A stretch of DNA of 64,000 nt from Hyphomicrobium sp. (lineage in GTDB: Bacteria; Pseudomonadota; Alphaproteobacteria; Rhizobiales; Hyphomicrobiaceae), in the NCBI RefSeq assembly GCF_019753045.1, contig NZ_JAIELN010000002.1:496001-560000 (forward strand), given 5' to 3'. Below, piece by piece: positions 40,673-49,167 of the stretch. Both the position numbers and the translations under genes were made by a program. The notes under the pieces were generated by a model. The model did not search any database. It was not told the origin of the DNA and saw nothing but the letters and a program-made list of their open reading frames with translations. Numbering within the stretch: position 1 is the first letter of the stretch; each line of letters opens with the position of its first letter.

Positions 40673-42150
40673 AAACCTACCAGCTCTTCATCGACGGTGC
40701 TTTTGTCGATACGGTTTCGGGATCGTGGTTTGATAGCATCGATCCCTACCGGGGAACCATTTGGGCAAAGCTGCCGCGCGGCGGCGAAGCCGATGTCGAA
40801 CGCGCTGTAGCAGCCGCCAAGCGCGCCATGACCGAGGGGCCCTGGTCCCGGATGAGCGCGACCGAGCGGGGCTCGATCCTAGTAAGGCTCGCGGGACTGA
40901 TTGCCGACAATGCCGAGCGACTCGCGCAGATCGAAGTGCGGGACAATGGAAAGCTTCTGACCGAGATGCTCGGCCAGATGCGCTACATCCCGCACTGGTG
41001 GCGCTACTACGGTGGCCTTGCCGACAAGCTGCAAGGCCATGTCGTGCCTATCGACAAGCCTGACATGTTTGCATTTGTCGAGCACGAACCGGTCGGAGTA
41101 GTTGCCGCGCTGACCGCTTGGAACTCGCCTCTGCTTTTTGTTGCATTCAAATGTGCTCCGGCGTTGGCAGCCGGCTGCGCAGTCGTCGTGAAACCGTCGG
41201 AGTTCGCGTCGGCCAGCACTCTAGAATTTGCCGAACTTGCAGCATTAGCGGGCATCCCGCCCGGCATGTTCAACGTCGTCACGGGTTTCGGGCCGGAAGC
41301 TGGCAAGGCACTCGTCGATCATCCAGACATAGCAATGGTGACTTTCACCGGGTCCGACACCACGGGTGCCGCGATCTATGCTCAGGCTGCGAAATCCATG
41401 AAGCGGGTGGCATTGGAGCTGGGGGGCAAGTCCCCCAACATCGTCTTTGCTGATGCCGACATTGACGCTGCTGTAGCAGGGGTCGTGTCGGGAATCTTTG
41501 CCGCCACCGGCCAAACTTGCATCGCCGGATCGCGTCTTCTCGTGCAAAATTCGATCCGCAACGATTTTGTCGAACGCCTGATTGAAATGGCGAGCTCCGC
41601 GCGGATCGGCGACCCTATGTTGCCGCAGACCAATATTGGGCCGATCACGACGCCCAGCCAGTACCAAAAGGTGCTGGACTACATAGACATCGCCAAACGC
41701 GAAGGCGCGCGCTGCATTTTGGGTGGTAAGCCCGCTTCCGGCAAAGGGATATCGGGGGGGCAGTTCATCGAACCCACCATCTTCGACGACGTAACGTCCC
41801 GCATGCGTATCGCTCAAGAGGAAGTCTTTGGTCCGGTCCTGTCAATTTTGGGTTTCGATGACGAAGCCGAAGCCGTGCGCATCGCCAACGATACGATCTA
41901 CGGTCTCGCGGCTGGAGTCTGGACTAATGACATGAAGCGCGCACTCCGGATGCGGAAAGCACTGCGCGCAGGAACCATTTGGGTCAACACTTACCGTGCT
42001 GTCAGCTTTATGATGCCATTTGGCGGAATGAAACATTCCGGTCTGGGGCGCGAGAATGGCATCGAGGCGATTAACGATTTTCTCGAACGTAAAAGCGTCT
42101 GGATCTCCACCTCGGACAGCATCCCCGGGAATCCATTCGTGATGCGTTGA
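40669..42150 (+). CDS. NAD(P)-dependent aldehyde dehydrogenase (second of two)
   Basis: A 493-aa aldehyde dehydrogenase with FTGSDTTGAAIYA, LELGGKSPNIVFADADI (general-base Glu) and TGQTCIAGSRLLV (catalytic Cys), ending PFGGMKHSGLGRENG. It overlaps the CoA-transferase stop and ends the second operon of cluster B. It belongs to a different subfamily from the enzyme at 31204, so two successive aldehydes may be oxidised in the pathway. The acid product could then be the substrate of the CoA transferase beside it. Confidence 0.92.
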   Translation: MKTYQLFIDGAFVDTVSGSWFDSIDPYRGTIWAKLPRGGEADVERAVAAAKRAMTEGPWSRMSATERGSILVRLAGLIADNAERLAQIEVRDNGKLLTEMLGQMRYIPHWWRYYGGLADKLQGHVVPIDKPDMFAFVEHEPVGVVAALTAWNSPLLFVAFKCAPALAAGCAVVVKPSEFASASTLEFAELAALAGIPPGMFNVVTGFGPEAGKALVDHPDIAMVTFTGSDTTGAAIYAQAAKSMKRVALELGGKSPNIVFADADIDAAVAGVVSGIFAATGQTCIAGSRLLVQNSIRNDFVERLIEMASSARIGDPMLPQTNIGPITTPSQYQKVLDYIDIAKREGARCILGGKPASGKGISGGQFIEPTIFDDVTSRMRIAQEEVFGPVLSILGFDDEAEAVRIANDTIYGLAAGVWTNDMKRALRMRKALRAGTIWVNTYRAVSFMMPFGGMKHSGLGRENGIEAINDFLERKSVWISTSDSIPGNPFVMR

Positions 42151-42366
42151 GCTCTGGCTGACGCATGTTGCCCGGGCGTTTCCTAACGGGGTTTCCGCCA
42201 GCCTCCTCGGCTTTTCCAGACGGAGCTGACAGCTTCGCCCACATTCGAAGGTGGCGTTCTGGAGAGCGGACAATTGGGTTTGCTTAGCACCTGGTTCTGT
42301 GCAACGTTAAATCTCAAAATCAATGCGCCAAAACAACGCTCCGTTGGTTGTAACGAGATACCGCGA

Positions 42367-43344
42367 ATGCGCACTCTTCCGCCGCTCAATCCCTTACGCG
42401 CATTCGAAGCTGCCGCACGGCACAAGAGCATTCGAAAAGCCGCGGAAGAGTTAGGTGTCACGTCAGGGGCAGTTAGCCGGCAAGTTAAGGTCCTCGAAGA
42501 ATTCCTTGGCATCGCCATGTTTCGCCGCTCGCCTAGCGAGGTAATTTTGACGGCTGAAGGCGAACAATACTTTCAGATTGTAACGGTGCACCTGCACGCT
42601 TTAGCCGAAGGAACGAACATCCTCACTGGGTACAAGGACGAGCAGATTGTTCGAATCCGAGCTTACACAACGTTTGCCGCCAAGTGGCTAATTCCGAGGA
42701 CAAAGTCGTTTTATCTAGAAAATCCGAATACAGAGTTGCGCCTTACGACCTCGCTTGAAGGCGTCGATTTTGAACGAGAAAACATCGATGCCGCCATCCG
42801 TTTGTGCGATGGTAGTTACCCTGGCTGCGAAATAGATCGTCTCGTTGCGAATGATCTGACTCCGCTTTGTAGTCCCCAGTATGCCGCTGAGCATGGCTTG
42901 CGCACGGGACGGGATCTTGCTCGCGTGAGATTTCTTCACACGGTAGCAAGGCCCGACGACTGGCGACTCTGGATCGAGGCAGCGGGCCTTACGGGAGTGG
43001 TCGATGCGCATGGAGGGCCTAAGTTCGCCTCCTCGCTTCTCGCTTACCAAGCCGCGATGGGGAACCAAGGCGTGCTGCTTGGGCCGATTGCACTATTCCG
43101 CGATGACATCCAGCAAGGAACGCTCGTTCAAGTATGCGATCCTGTCGTGTCTCGCGGCAATTTCACCTACTATTTTGTTTATCCGCGAAGCCGGCTACGA
43201 AATCCAGCATTGAGACGTTTCCGTTCGTGGCTGTTGAGACAGATAGAAGATGAAATGGGACTAGACGCCAAGCAAGGCGCTAAGGCGATTCTGCAATGTC
43301 GACACGACCAATCGCTAATCACAGATGAATGGAATTGGCGTTGA
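42367..43344 (+). CDS. LysR-family regulator, GcvA-like
   Basis: A 325-aa LysR regulator. The winged helix reads LNPLRAFEAAARHKSIRKAA, then EELGVTSGAVSRQVKVLEEF, and the effector domain resembles the GcvA branch (LIPRTKSFYLENPNTELRLT; NIDAAIRLCDGSYPGCEIDR). ATG 42367 is chosen since the family N-terminus begins right there; 31 upstream codons are not family-like. It lies downstream of the cluster B enzymes on the same strand, with a 216-bp gap, and is a second candidate controller of the cluster beside the Lrp-type protein. The effector ligand is unknown. Confidence 0.88.
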   Translation: MRTLPPLNPLRAFEAAARHKSIRKAAEELGVTSGAVSRQVKVLEEFLGIAMFRRSPSEVILTAEGEQYFQIVTVHLHALAEGTNILTGYKDEQIVRIRAYTTFAAKWLIPRTKSFYLENPNTELRLTTSLEGVDFERENIDAAIRLCDGSYPGCEIDRLVANDLTPLCSPQYAAEHGLRTGRDLARVRFLHTVARPDDWRLWIEAAGLTGVVDAHGGPKFASSLLAYQAAMGNQGVLLGPIALFRDDIQQGTLVQVCDPVVSRGNFTYYFVYPRSRLRNPALRRFRSWLLRQIEDEMGLDAKQGAKAILQCRHDQSLITDEWNWR

Positions 43345-43651
43345 GGCGGCGTTCAAGTATTGCCTGTTTTGTGTAACGTGCCTTTTGGCGGCGCTCGCTC
43401 TGGGCGCGGGCACCTCTGTTGCGCTGATCGATCCGATCACCCTCGCACCGAACCTTGGGCGGCGCTACCCTCAGTGCTGGTAGGAGCATTGGTCTACACG
43501 GTTGCGTTTGGCACCTCGCGTGTTGAGCCGCAAATTTCGCGGATGCCAGATTACATTACAAATACCGGGCGCCAATCACGGCGTCCGGACTCCCTACTCA
43601 TCTCTTTCGATTTTTTAACCCCGCTCACGTTAGCGGCTTAATGAGCGGAGC
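43345..43651. other. 307-bp spacer without an assignable gene
   Basis: A short frame overlapping the LysR end (43325-43483) reads as a possible secreted or membrane peptide (YCLFCVTCLLAALALGAG) but has no ribosome site or family. A small hairpin CCGCT-cacgtt-AGCGG lies at 43621-43636, 16 bp before the antiporter start. Nothing else supports a gene. Confidence 0.4.
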
Positions 43652-45157
43652 TTGCGTTTGGGCGTGTCGTTTCACTTCTTGCTTGTTGCCGTAACGCTAG
43701 CCTGTATCGCCGTATTGAAGTATCGCGTAATCACGGCTGCCATCATAGGTCCGAGCGCCATTATTGCCGGCTCATTCTTCTTCGTAGGTGGGGCCTGGGC
43801 GGGAGAACGCGTACACATTGACGGTCAGCACCTCGGCGCGCTGTGGATCGTCCCGTTCGTAGGCCTTTTGTTGTCGATCGCCATTGTGCCCCTGACGCAT
43901 CCGCGCTTTTGGCATCACAACTTCGGAAAGATAGCAGCGGCCTGGGCGTTCGCTTTTCTTTTGCCCAGCTCGCTCGTCTTCGGTCTCACTTCAACGCTCT
44001 ACGAACTGGCTCACACTTTGTTGCTCGAGTATATACCGTTCGTAGTCCTGCTTCTCGCCCTCTTCACCGTGGCCGGAGGCGTACTGGTGAAGGTGAACCT
44101 CCACGGCTCGCCAGCTCTGAATACGACCATTCTTGGAATTGGGGCACTCATCGCCGGGGTAGCCGGAACAACCGGTGCAGCTATGCTCCTGATCCGTCCG
44201 GTTATTCGAGCTAACGACCACCGACTTCACAATGTGCACGTCATCGTCTTCTTCATCTTCATCGTTGGAAATATGGGTGGCGCACTGACGCCCCTCGGAG
44301 ACCCTCCTCTGTTTCTTGGCTTTCTGAAGGGGGTCGGTTTTTTCTGGCCCACCGTCCATCTCTTTGGTCCCTGGCTCGTCGTCGTGTCGGCATTGCTCGC
44401 CGTTTTCTTCGTTCTCGATTCATATCTCTTTCGGCTCGAGAAGAGACACCCTCCCAAGCGAGATCCTACTCTCGACAGCAGGCTGAGCATTGCGGGATGG
44501 ATCAATATTGCGCTGCTCGCCGGTATCGTGCTCGTGGTGTTGTCTAGCGGTCTGTGGAAGCCGGGAGTCGGTCTGAACATCTGCGGCGTTGAGATTGGGC
44601 TACAAGATCTACTGCGTGATGTCGTACTCTTGCTGATCACTTGGTGCTCGTGGGCAAGCACTTCAGAGGATATTCGCGCTGGCAATGACTTCAGCTGGGC
44701 CCCGATCGTCGAGGTTACAAAGCTGTTTGGCGGCATCTTCATCACCCTTATCCCGGCGATCATCATCCTGAAAGCCGGTAGTGCGGGTGCGCTCGCACCA
44801 GTCATACGCCTCGCAATGGACGAGGCCGGTCAGCCAAACAACGTCATGTATTTCTGGCTTGCAGGTGGTCTGTCGAGCTTTCTCGACAATGCCCCAACCT
44901 ATCTTGTGTTCTTCAATATGGCAGGCGGAGATCCTGCCCTCCTCACCGGCCCTTTGCGAACTACACTAACGGCAATCTCCGTGGGCGCAGTGTTTATGGG
45001 TGCGAATACGTACATCGGCAATGCTCCCAATTTGATGGTCAAGGCCATTGCTGAGAGCCAAGGAATCCGAATGCCAAGCTTCTTTGGCTATATGGCTTGG
45101 TCGGGGGCCATTCTCGTCCCTTGCTTCTTGCTGCTCACATGGCTCTTCTTCCTATGA
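43652..45157 (+). CDS. CitMHS_2-type sodium:proton antiporter/anion permease
   Basis: A 501-aa membrane protein with about 12 helices. The diagnostic segment is FIVGNMGGALTPLGDPPLFL, then GFLKGVGFFWPTVHLFGPWL, shared by putative sodium:proton antiporters of the ion-transporter superfamily (CitMHS_2). Other features: GTTGAAMLLIRPVIRANDHR, and near the end GGLSSFLDNAPTYLVFFNMA. The start is probably TTG at 43652 after GAGCGGAG; an ATG is not available nearby. It could extrude Na+ brought in with cluster B substrates, or export an acid. It is the last gene of the cluster. Confidence 0.85.
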   Translation: MRLGVSFHFLLVAVTLACIAVLKYRVITAAIIGPSAIIAGSFFFVGGAWAGERVHIDGQHLGALWIVPFVGLLLSIAIVPLTHPRFWHHNFGKIAAAWAFAFLLPSSLVFGLTSTLYELAHTLLLEYIPFVVLLLALFTVAGGVLVKVNLHGSPALNTTILGIGALIAGVAGTTGAAMLLIRPVIRANDHRLHNVHVIVFFIFIVGNMGGALTPLGDPPLFLGFLKGVGFFWPTVHLFGPWLVVVSALLAVFFVLDSYLFRLEKRHPPKRDPTLDSRLSIAGWINIALLAGIVLVVLSSGLWKPGVGLNICGVEIGLQDLLRDVVLLLITWCSWASTSEDIRAGNDFSWAPIVEVTKLFGGIFITLIPAIIILKAGSAGALAPVIRLAMDEAGQPNNVMYFWLAGGLSSFLDNAPTYLVFFNMAGGDPALLTGPLRTTLTAISVGAVFMGANTYIGNAPNLMVKAIAESQGIRMPSFFGYMAWSGAILVPCFLLLTWLFFL

Positions 45158-46216
45158 CTTCAGTTGCACACTGAGTCGAAAGGTGAGAACCGTCGTTACG
45201 ACCGGTGACCTTCATTAGTGACTATCCAGCGAATGACCGCGACCATGGTGAGATCTATGATCCAAAGGACGCGCAGCGACGTAGTGCAAGAAGGACGACA
45301 TGAATGGCATCCTGGTCGTCGGCATTCACTGGATTCGCCAGCAAGTAATTTGAAATCACGACGCTGCGGAGCCGGCCAGTCTCCCGCTTCGCCACTAAGG
45401 GCGCCGAAGCGCATTTCTGCAGCTTACTTGGATTTGCAGACCCGATGTCCCATACAGCATCCTTTTCCCCCAGAGTGATCCAGCGCATGACCGACGTCTA
45501 CAGACGCGCGGCCTAGACACTCAAGCTTGACTGGGCGCGCGAGCGCGACCGTCTTGCCGTCTATATTCCGTCCGTCGGAAACACGCTCGACGACACGCAC
45601 CGGATGCGCGACAGTGCCGTGCGCATGTATAGACGGGCGGCAATGCTCGATGGGCTTCCCCTCGCCAGCACCAACGCCTCTTCCGACCTCGAATCTCGGT
45701 CTGACGAAAGCGCAGCAGAGTCACCTCCCTCGGTAGTGGAGCGGCATGTTCCCGAGTGGGCGGTCACCCACGCGAACGCCGGAATGATTTCTGTTGTTGG
45801 CCCTTTGCGTCAATTGGTGGTTGTCTGCTTTCGGTGGTCTTGCCGACGTAACCGCAGCACACTTGACCTAGGGGTGACCGCGGACGAAGGAAGGTCCGCT
45901 TTCTCGGCAAAGCGGTCCTGTTTCGGTAAGAAACATTTTGATCGCAAATGTTTGTTTCCAGTCAGAAGCGGACCTTTTTCTTTTCTGCATGGTGCAGCTT
46001 TTATCGACTACGGCGCAGTCTTTGCAACGTCCATCATTGAATGAAGCGCAAGCCCTATTAAGCGAATTAAATAACGTAAAGAAGACCGTCGTTGTCTCAA
46101 ATTGGTTCTCGCCAACCTCACAATCGCTGCGCGATTGTGGACGACGCAGTGTTGCGGATTGGCATACCTTTCGCTTGTCACGTTCCAACAGCGTAACGCA
46201 TCGGAACGGCAAAGCT
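45158..46216. pseudogene. Decayed region with an interrupted unknown ORF (45484-45860)
   Basis: A plus frame from 45484 starts MTDVYRRAA, meets a stop, then stays open for about 110 codons (LDWARERDRLAVYIPSVGNT, then LDDTHRMRDSAVRMYRRAAM, VERHVPEWAVTHANAG). Its internal repeat of the start motif (VYRRAA, MYRRAA) is curious, but I recognise no family. A small hairpin GCGGAC/GTCCGC lies near 45880. The rest of this 1-kb stretch shows no gene. It marks the left edge of the mobile replication module. Confidence 0.4.
46119..46139. promoter_or_regulatory. 21-bp palindrome upstream of the first module gene
   Basis: CACAATCGC (46119-46127), a 3-base centre TGC, and GCGATTGTG (46131-46139) form a perfect 9-bp inverted repeat about 80 bp before the start of the HTH-like gene. 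It could be an operator for that protein or a replication-control site of the mobile module. Confidence 0.5.
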
Positions 46217-46615
46217 ATGAAATATACGCTTTTCGACTTTGAGAACAATCCCGCTTTCTGGCATGGGACCCCCACGTCGCTGGACAGGAAAAGCCGTCAA
46301 GTCGAATTAAGCGCCAGGCTCGCGAAACCATCGCGCGGTAAACAGAGCGAATACGGAGACGCGAAACGCGTTGTCCCGATCATTTTTCACGCGTTACAGA
46401 GTAACCGCCTATCGCAGCTTCACCATCGCCATATGCGACCGATCGCGGAGATGATCGCCGAAGAGCTCCGTCGGGCAGGCGCCGCGAGGTCGATCAGAGC
46501 TATCTCGAAAATAATGCATGAGGTCTCGGGTATTCCTGAAGCGACCATTCGAGATTGGATTATGAGGGCGGATCGAGTCGACCGCCTCAAGGGAACCGGC
46601 AAATATCGCGGTTGA
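46217..46615 (+). CDS. Hypothetical protein with a helix-turn-helix-like C-terminus (132 aa)
   Basis: A 132-aa protein with an N-terminal KYTLFDFENNPAFWHGTPTS segment and a C-terminal region that looks helical and DNA-binding (RSIRAISKIMHEVSGIPEAT, then IRDWIMRADRVDRLKG), a helix-turn-helix-like pattern. I assign no family. ATG 46217 is preferred: longer upstream frames exist but have a different, low-complexity composition. It opens the module that encodes primase and helicase and lies just after a 21-bp palindrome, so a copy-number or excision regulator is plausible. Confidence 0.55.
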   Translation: MKYTLFDFENNPAFWHGTPTSLDRKSRQVELSARLAKPSRGKQSEYGDAKRVVPIIFHALQSNRLSQLHHRHMRPIAEMIAEELRRAGAARSIRAISKIMHEVSGIPEATIRDWIMRADRVDRLKGTGKYRG

Positions 46616-46737
46616 AAATTCCGCCTGTTAACTTCTGGTGGGGATTTTTTAAATTTCCAACCATCCGCTCTCCTCGGTCAAAAAAGCGTTCGGGCGGCAC
46701 GGTGTCGCCCAACCGTCCCCCCGGAGGAGATCACTGA

Positions 46738-47373
46738 ATGTTGGAAGAATACACAAGCGAGCCATCTAAGCGCGATGCTCACGTTTGCTACTATATTGAA
46801 GCTCATCGACGTGTTGCTGATGGCCCCTTGATGCAACTGGGTGTGATCGTCAAGGAAGTTGATCAGCCTGTTCCGCTCTCGATCACGGATCAGAGCGAAT
46901 GGTTCAATCCTGTCGACGAGGAACTCAGCCATTTTGCTTACCACATAAAATTTACTTTGCCGCTCTCGGCTGATCATGCGGACTTGGTGACGGCTGCGGC
47001 GGAGAAATATCCGCTCACCGCCTCTGAAATCAAATCTATTGTAGCGGGCGCCGGAAGCGTTTCTCCCGATGGTGACTGCCCGTTCTGCGGCCGATGGCGA
47101 GGGGCTCTAACGGACGACGGGATGAGAAAGCTTCAGGCGGAGGTTCATGAACTCCGCGGGAATCAAGAAGTGATCACATCTCAACTCGGCTCGTCGTGCC
47201 GCGGATGTGCTTCCAACGCCTTAATTGAACCGGTAGTGCGGGCGCTGACGATCATGCTTTCGGTCGTCCACGTGCAAGATCCCTGGCTACGCGAGGAAGT
47301 CGAAAATTATTTCGAGGAGCTCAAGCGCGCATGCGATGGCTTCGACAGATGGGGAAGCGATTACAGTCACTGA
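46738..47373 (+). CDS. Hypothetical protein with Cys pairs (211 aa)
   Basis: A 211-aa protein after a strong GGAGGAG site. It contains two Cys pairs, CPFCGRWRG and CRGCASN, 45 residues apart, which could bind one zinc as a knuckle pair. The N-terminal half (CYYIEAHRRVADGPLMQLGV; FAYHIKFTLPLSADHADLVT) has no known domain. It is part of the unknown-gene block ahead of the primase, so a module-specific or nucleic-acid-linked role is a guess. No homologue recognised. Confidence 0.6.
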   Translation: MLEEYTSEPSKRDAHVCYYIEAHRRVADGPLMQLGVIVKEVDQPVPLSITDQSEWFNPVDEELSHFAYHIKFTLPLSADHADLVTAAAEKYPLTASEIKSIVAGAGSVSPDGDCPFCGRWRGALTDDGMRKLQAEVHELRGNQEVITSQLGSSCRGCASNALIEPVVRALTIMLSVVHVQDPWLREEVENYFEELKRACDGFDRWGSDYSH

Positions 47374-47491
47374 TGATGAAAGCGTCGAAGTGCAGTGAAA
47401 GTCCGCCTTCGACCGACTCGTTTGATGGCGTGTGAGGCATGCCCGCCGGGGAGAGCCGGTGGACGTACCCCTAGAAAGCAAGGAATCAAAA

Positions 47492-47827
47492 ATGGACCAA
47501 TTTGAGATGTTCTGCGCGTGGGTCATCCAGCAGAAGCATGGAAGCGTTCATATCGACTCTGTCGAAACGTCGCCAACGAAGAACGAATTTGAGCTTCAAA
47601 TTGTAAGTCGCCCGGTATCTGGTTCTGCTGTTCAGTCGATTTATCATATCCATTTCTCCCGACAGCTGGTGCCGAGGCGCGACGAAGCGATCGAAGAGGA
47701 GGCGATCAAGTTCGGGCTTGATCGTAACGACCTGCGCCAAATCTGCGAGATAGCGGTTCAAATGGTGAGAGAGCCAGATAACGACAATCTCCCTTCAGCA
47801 CCAACCACCACCCTGCACCGCCATTAA
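47492..47827 (+). CDS. Hypothetical protein (111 aa) ahead of the primase
   Basis: A 111-aa acidic protein (MDQFEMFCAWVIQQKHGSVH, ending in a disordered PDNDNLPSAPTTT tail). ATG 47492 is preceded by AAGGAA. No family recognised. It lies between the Cys-rich protein and the primase gene on the same strand with short gaps, consistent with one transcript for the module. Confidence 0.5.
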   Translation: MDQFEMFCAWVIQQKHGSVHIDSVETSPTKNEFELQIVSRPVSGSAVQSIYHIHFSRQLVPRRDEAIEEEAIKFGLDRNDLRQICEIAVQMVREPDNDNLPSAPTTTLHRH

Positions 47828-47859
47828 TCGCGAAATGCTTTTTGGTCAAAGGTCGAGTC

Positions 47860-49152
47860 GTGTCTGAAATGAATCAAAAGAAAGAGCGTGCGCCGTTTAC
47901 GAAAGAAGGGAAAGCGCCGCCCGAAGTGCTGGCGCAAATCCGTGACTGCCACACAATTCCCTCGCTTGCCTCATTGAACGCGCGTATCGGCTCCCTGTCC
48001 TATCTTGCTTCCCGTTCGGCTAAGGAATTTCTGCCACTGCGAGACGTTCCATTGGCGGGGATCGTCAAGAACTTGTGCCCAGGGCATCTCGAGCAAAGCG
48101 ACAAAGACGAAAATGCGCTGATCTGGGGCGACTGCAAAGGCGCCCGTTCCAATTTGAACATGCAGTCGATGGAGGCGCTGGCTTTTGATTGCGACGGTGC
48201 CATCAGCCTCTCTGCACTCAAAGCGCGTCTGGCGACATCTGGCCATACGGCGCTCGTTTATACGACTTATTCCCATGGCAAAATCAGCACCAAGGTCAGC
48301 GCAGAGCGCTATCAGGTCTTCGCGGCAAAGCATGGGCTGCCGTTTCCGCCGACCCGAGAAGCGATGACGAGGTACCTTCAGGCCAACAAACTCGGTCATC
48401 TGCAGAATATCCTTTTCGATCTCAGCCCGGAAAACTTCGCCATACATGTCGCTTGGGGAGGCCATTACGTGGTCTTGCACGACCCGCTCGAGAAGCTGCG
48501 GGTGATCCTTTTCCTCGACAAGACAATGCCCCTTGTAGGTGAGGGGGCTGTTGGAATTGATGGTTATAAAGCGCTCTATGAGAAAGCGGCGATCGAACTC
48601 TTCGGGCCGGAGGTCCTCGACATCATCGATCTTAGCTGCCGCAATCCATGCCAGCCAATCTACCTCCCGGCCAAGCCAACCGGCTCGACGCTTGATCATG
48701 AGATCATAATATTCGATGGCCAGCTCTGGAGCTGGCAGCCGGCATGGCAGGACGTATCGAAGGAAATTGAGGCGCGCCGCCTCGAGATCGCAGCGCGGCG
48801 CGAAAAATTCGCCGATATCCCGCACGACCACAAGATCCGTCAGCTCGCAGAGTGTCTGAAGCGAATTCCGGCCGACGATTACGAGACGTGGATCCGCTGC
48901 CTCATCGTCATTTTCAATGAAACGGATGGGTCAGACGAGGGATTACGGCTGGCGCACGACTGGTCGGCCACCGTCCCCGACAAATACGACGAGGATGCGC
49001 TAGAGCGAAAATGGGAGTCCTTTGGCTCGCCTTCAAATAGCGCATCGCGCGTCGGGCTCGGCACGCTCGTCTACCTCGCACGGATGAGCGATCCAAAGTT
49101 CTACCTCGGCCAGGACCAATCGGATTTCAATCTCAGCCTTGTCGGACTTTAA
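47860..49152 (+). CDS. Phage/plasmid-type DNA primase with PriCT-2 domain
   Basis: A 430-aa protein with a primase-polymerase-like N-terminal part (AFDCDGAISLSALKARLATS; LVYTTYSHGKISTKVSAERY, with the acidic DCD pattern) and a C-terminal PriCT-2 domain (IRQLAECLKRIPADDYETWI, then LRLAHDWSATVPDKYDEDAL). PriCT-2 domains link a primase to a superfamily 3 helicase on phages and plasmids. GTG 47860 is chosen for its AAAGG site; ATG 47869 is possible. The helicase gene follows after 15 bp. So the pair should prime and unwind DNA for replication of an integrated element. Confidence 0.8.
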   Translation: MSEMNQKKERAPFTKEGKAPPEVLAQIRDCHTIPSLASLNARIGSLSYLASRSAKEFLPLRDVPLAGIVKNLCPGHLEQSDKDENALIWGDCKGARSNLNMQSMEALAFDCDGAISLSALKARLATSGHTALVYTTYSHGKISTKVSAERYQVFAAKHGLPFPPTREAMTRYLQANKLGHLQNILFDLSPENFAIHVAWGGHYVVLHDPLEKLRVILFLDKTMPLVGEGAVGIDGYKALYEKAAIELFGPEVLDIIDLSCRNPCQPIYLPAKPTGSTLDHEIIIFDGQLWSWQPAWQDVSKEIEARRLEIAARREKFADIPHDHKIRQLAECLKRIPADDYETWIRCLIVIFNETDGSDEGLRLAHDWSATVPDKYDEDALERKWESFGSPSNSASRVGLGTLVYLARMSDPKFYLGQDQSDFNLSLVGL

Positions 49153-49167
49153 TTTAGGAGATTAGTT

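Noticed and set aside
43360-43641. 93-aa open frame before the antiporter
   Set aside because: No ribosome site or recognisable domain, and a competing small frame overlaps; composition suggests non-coding spacer.
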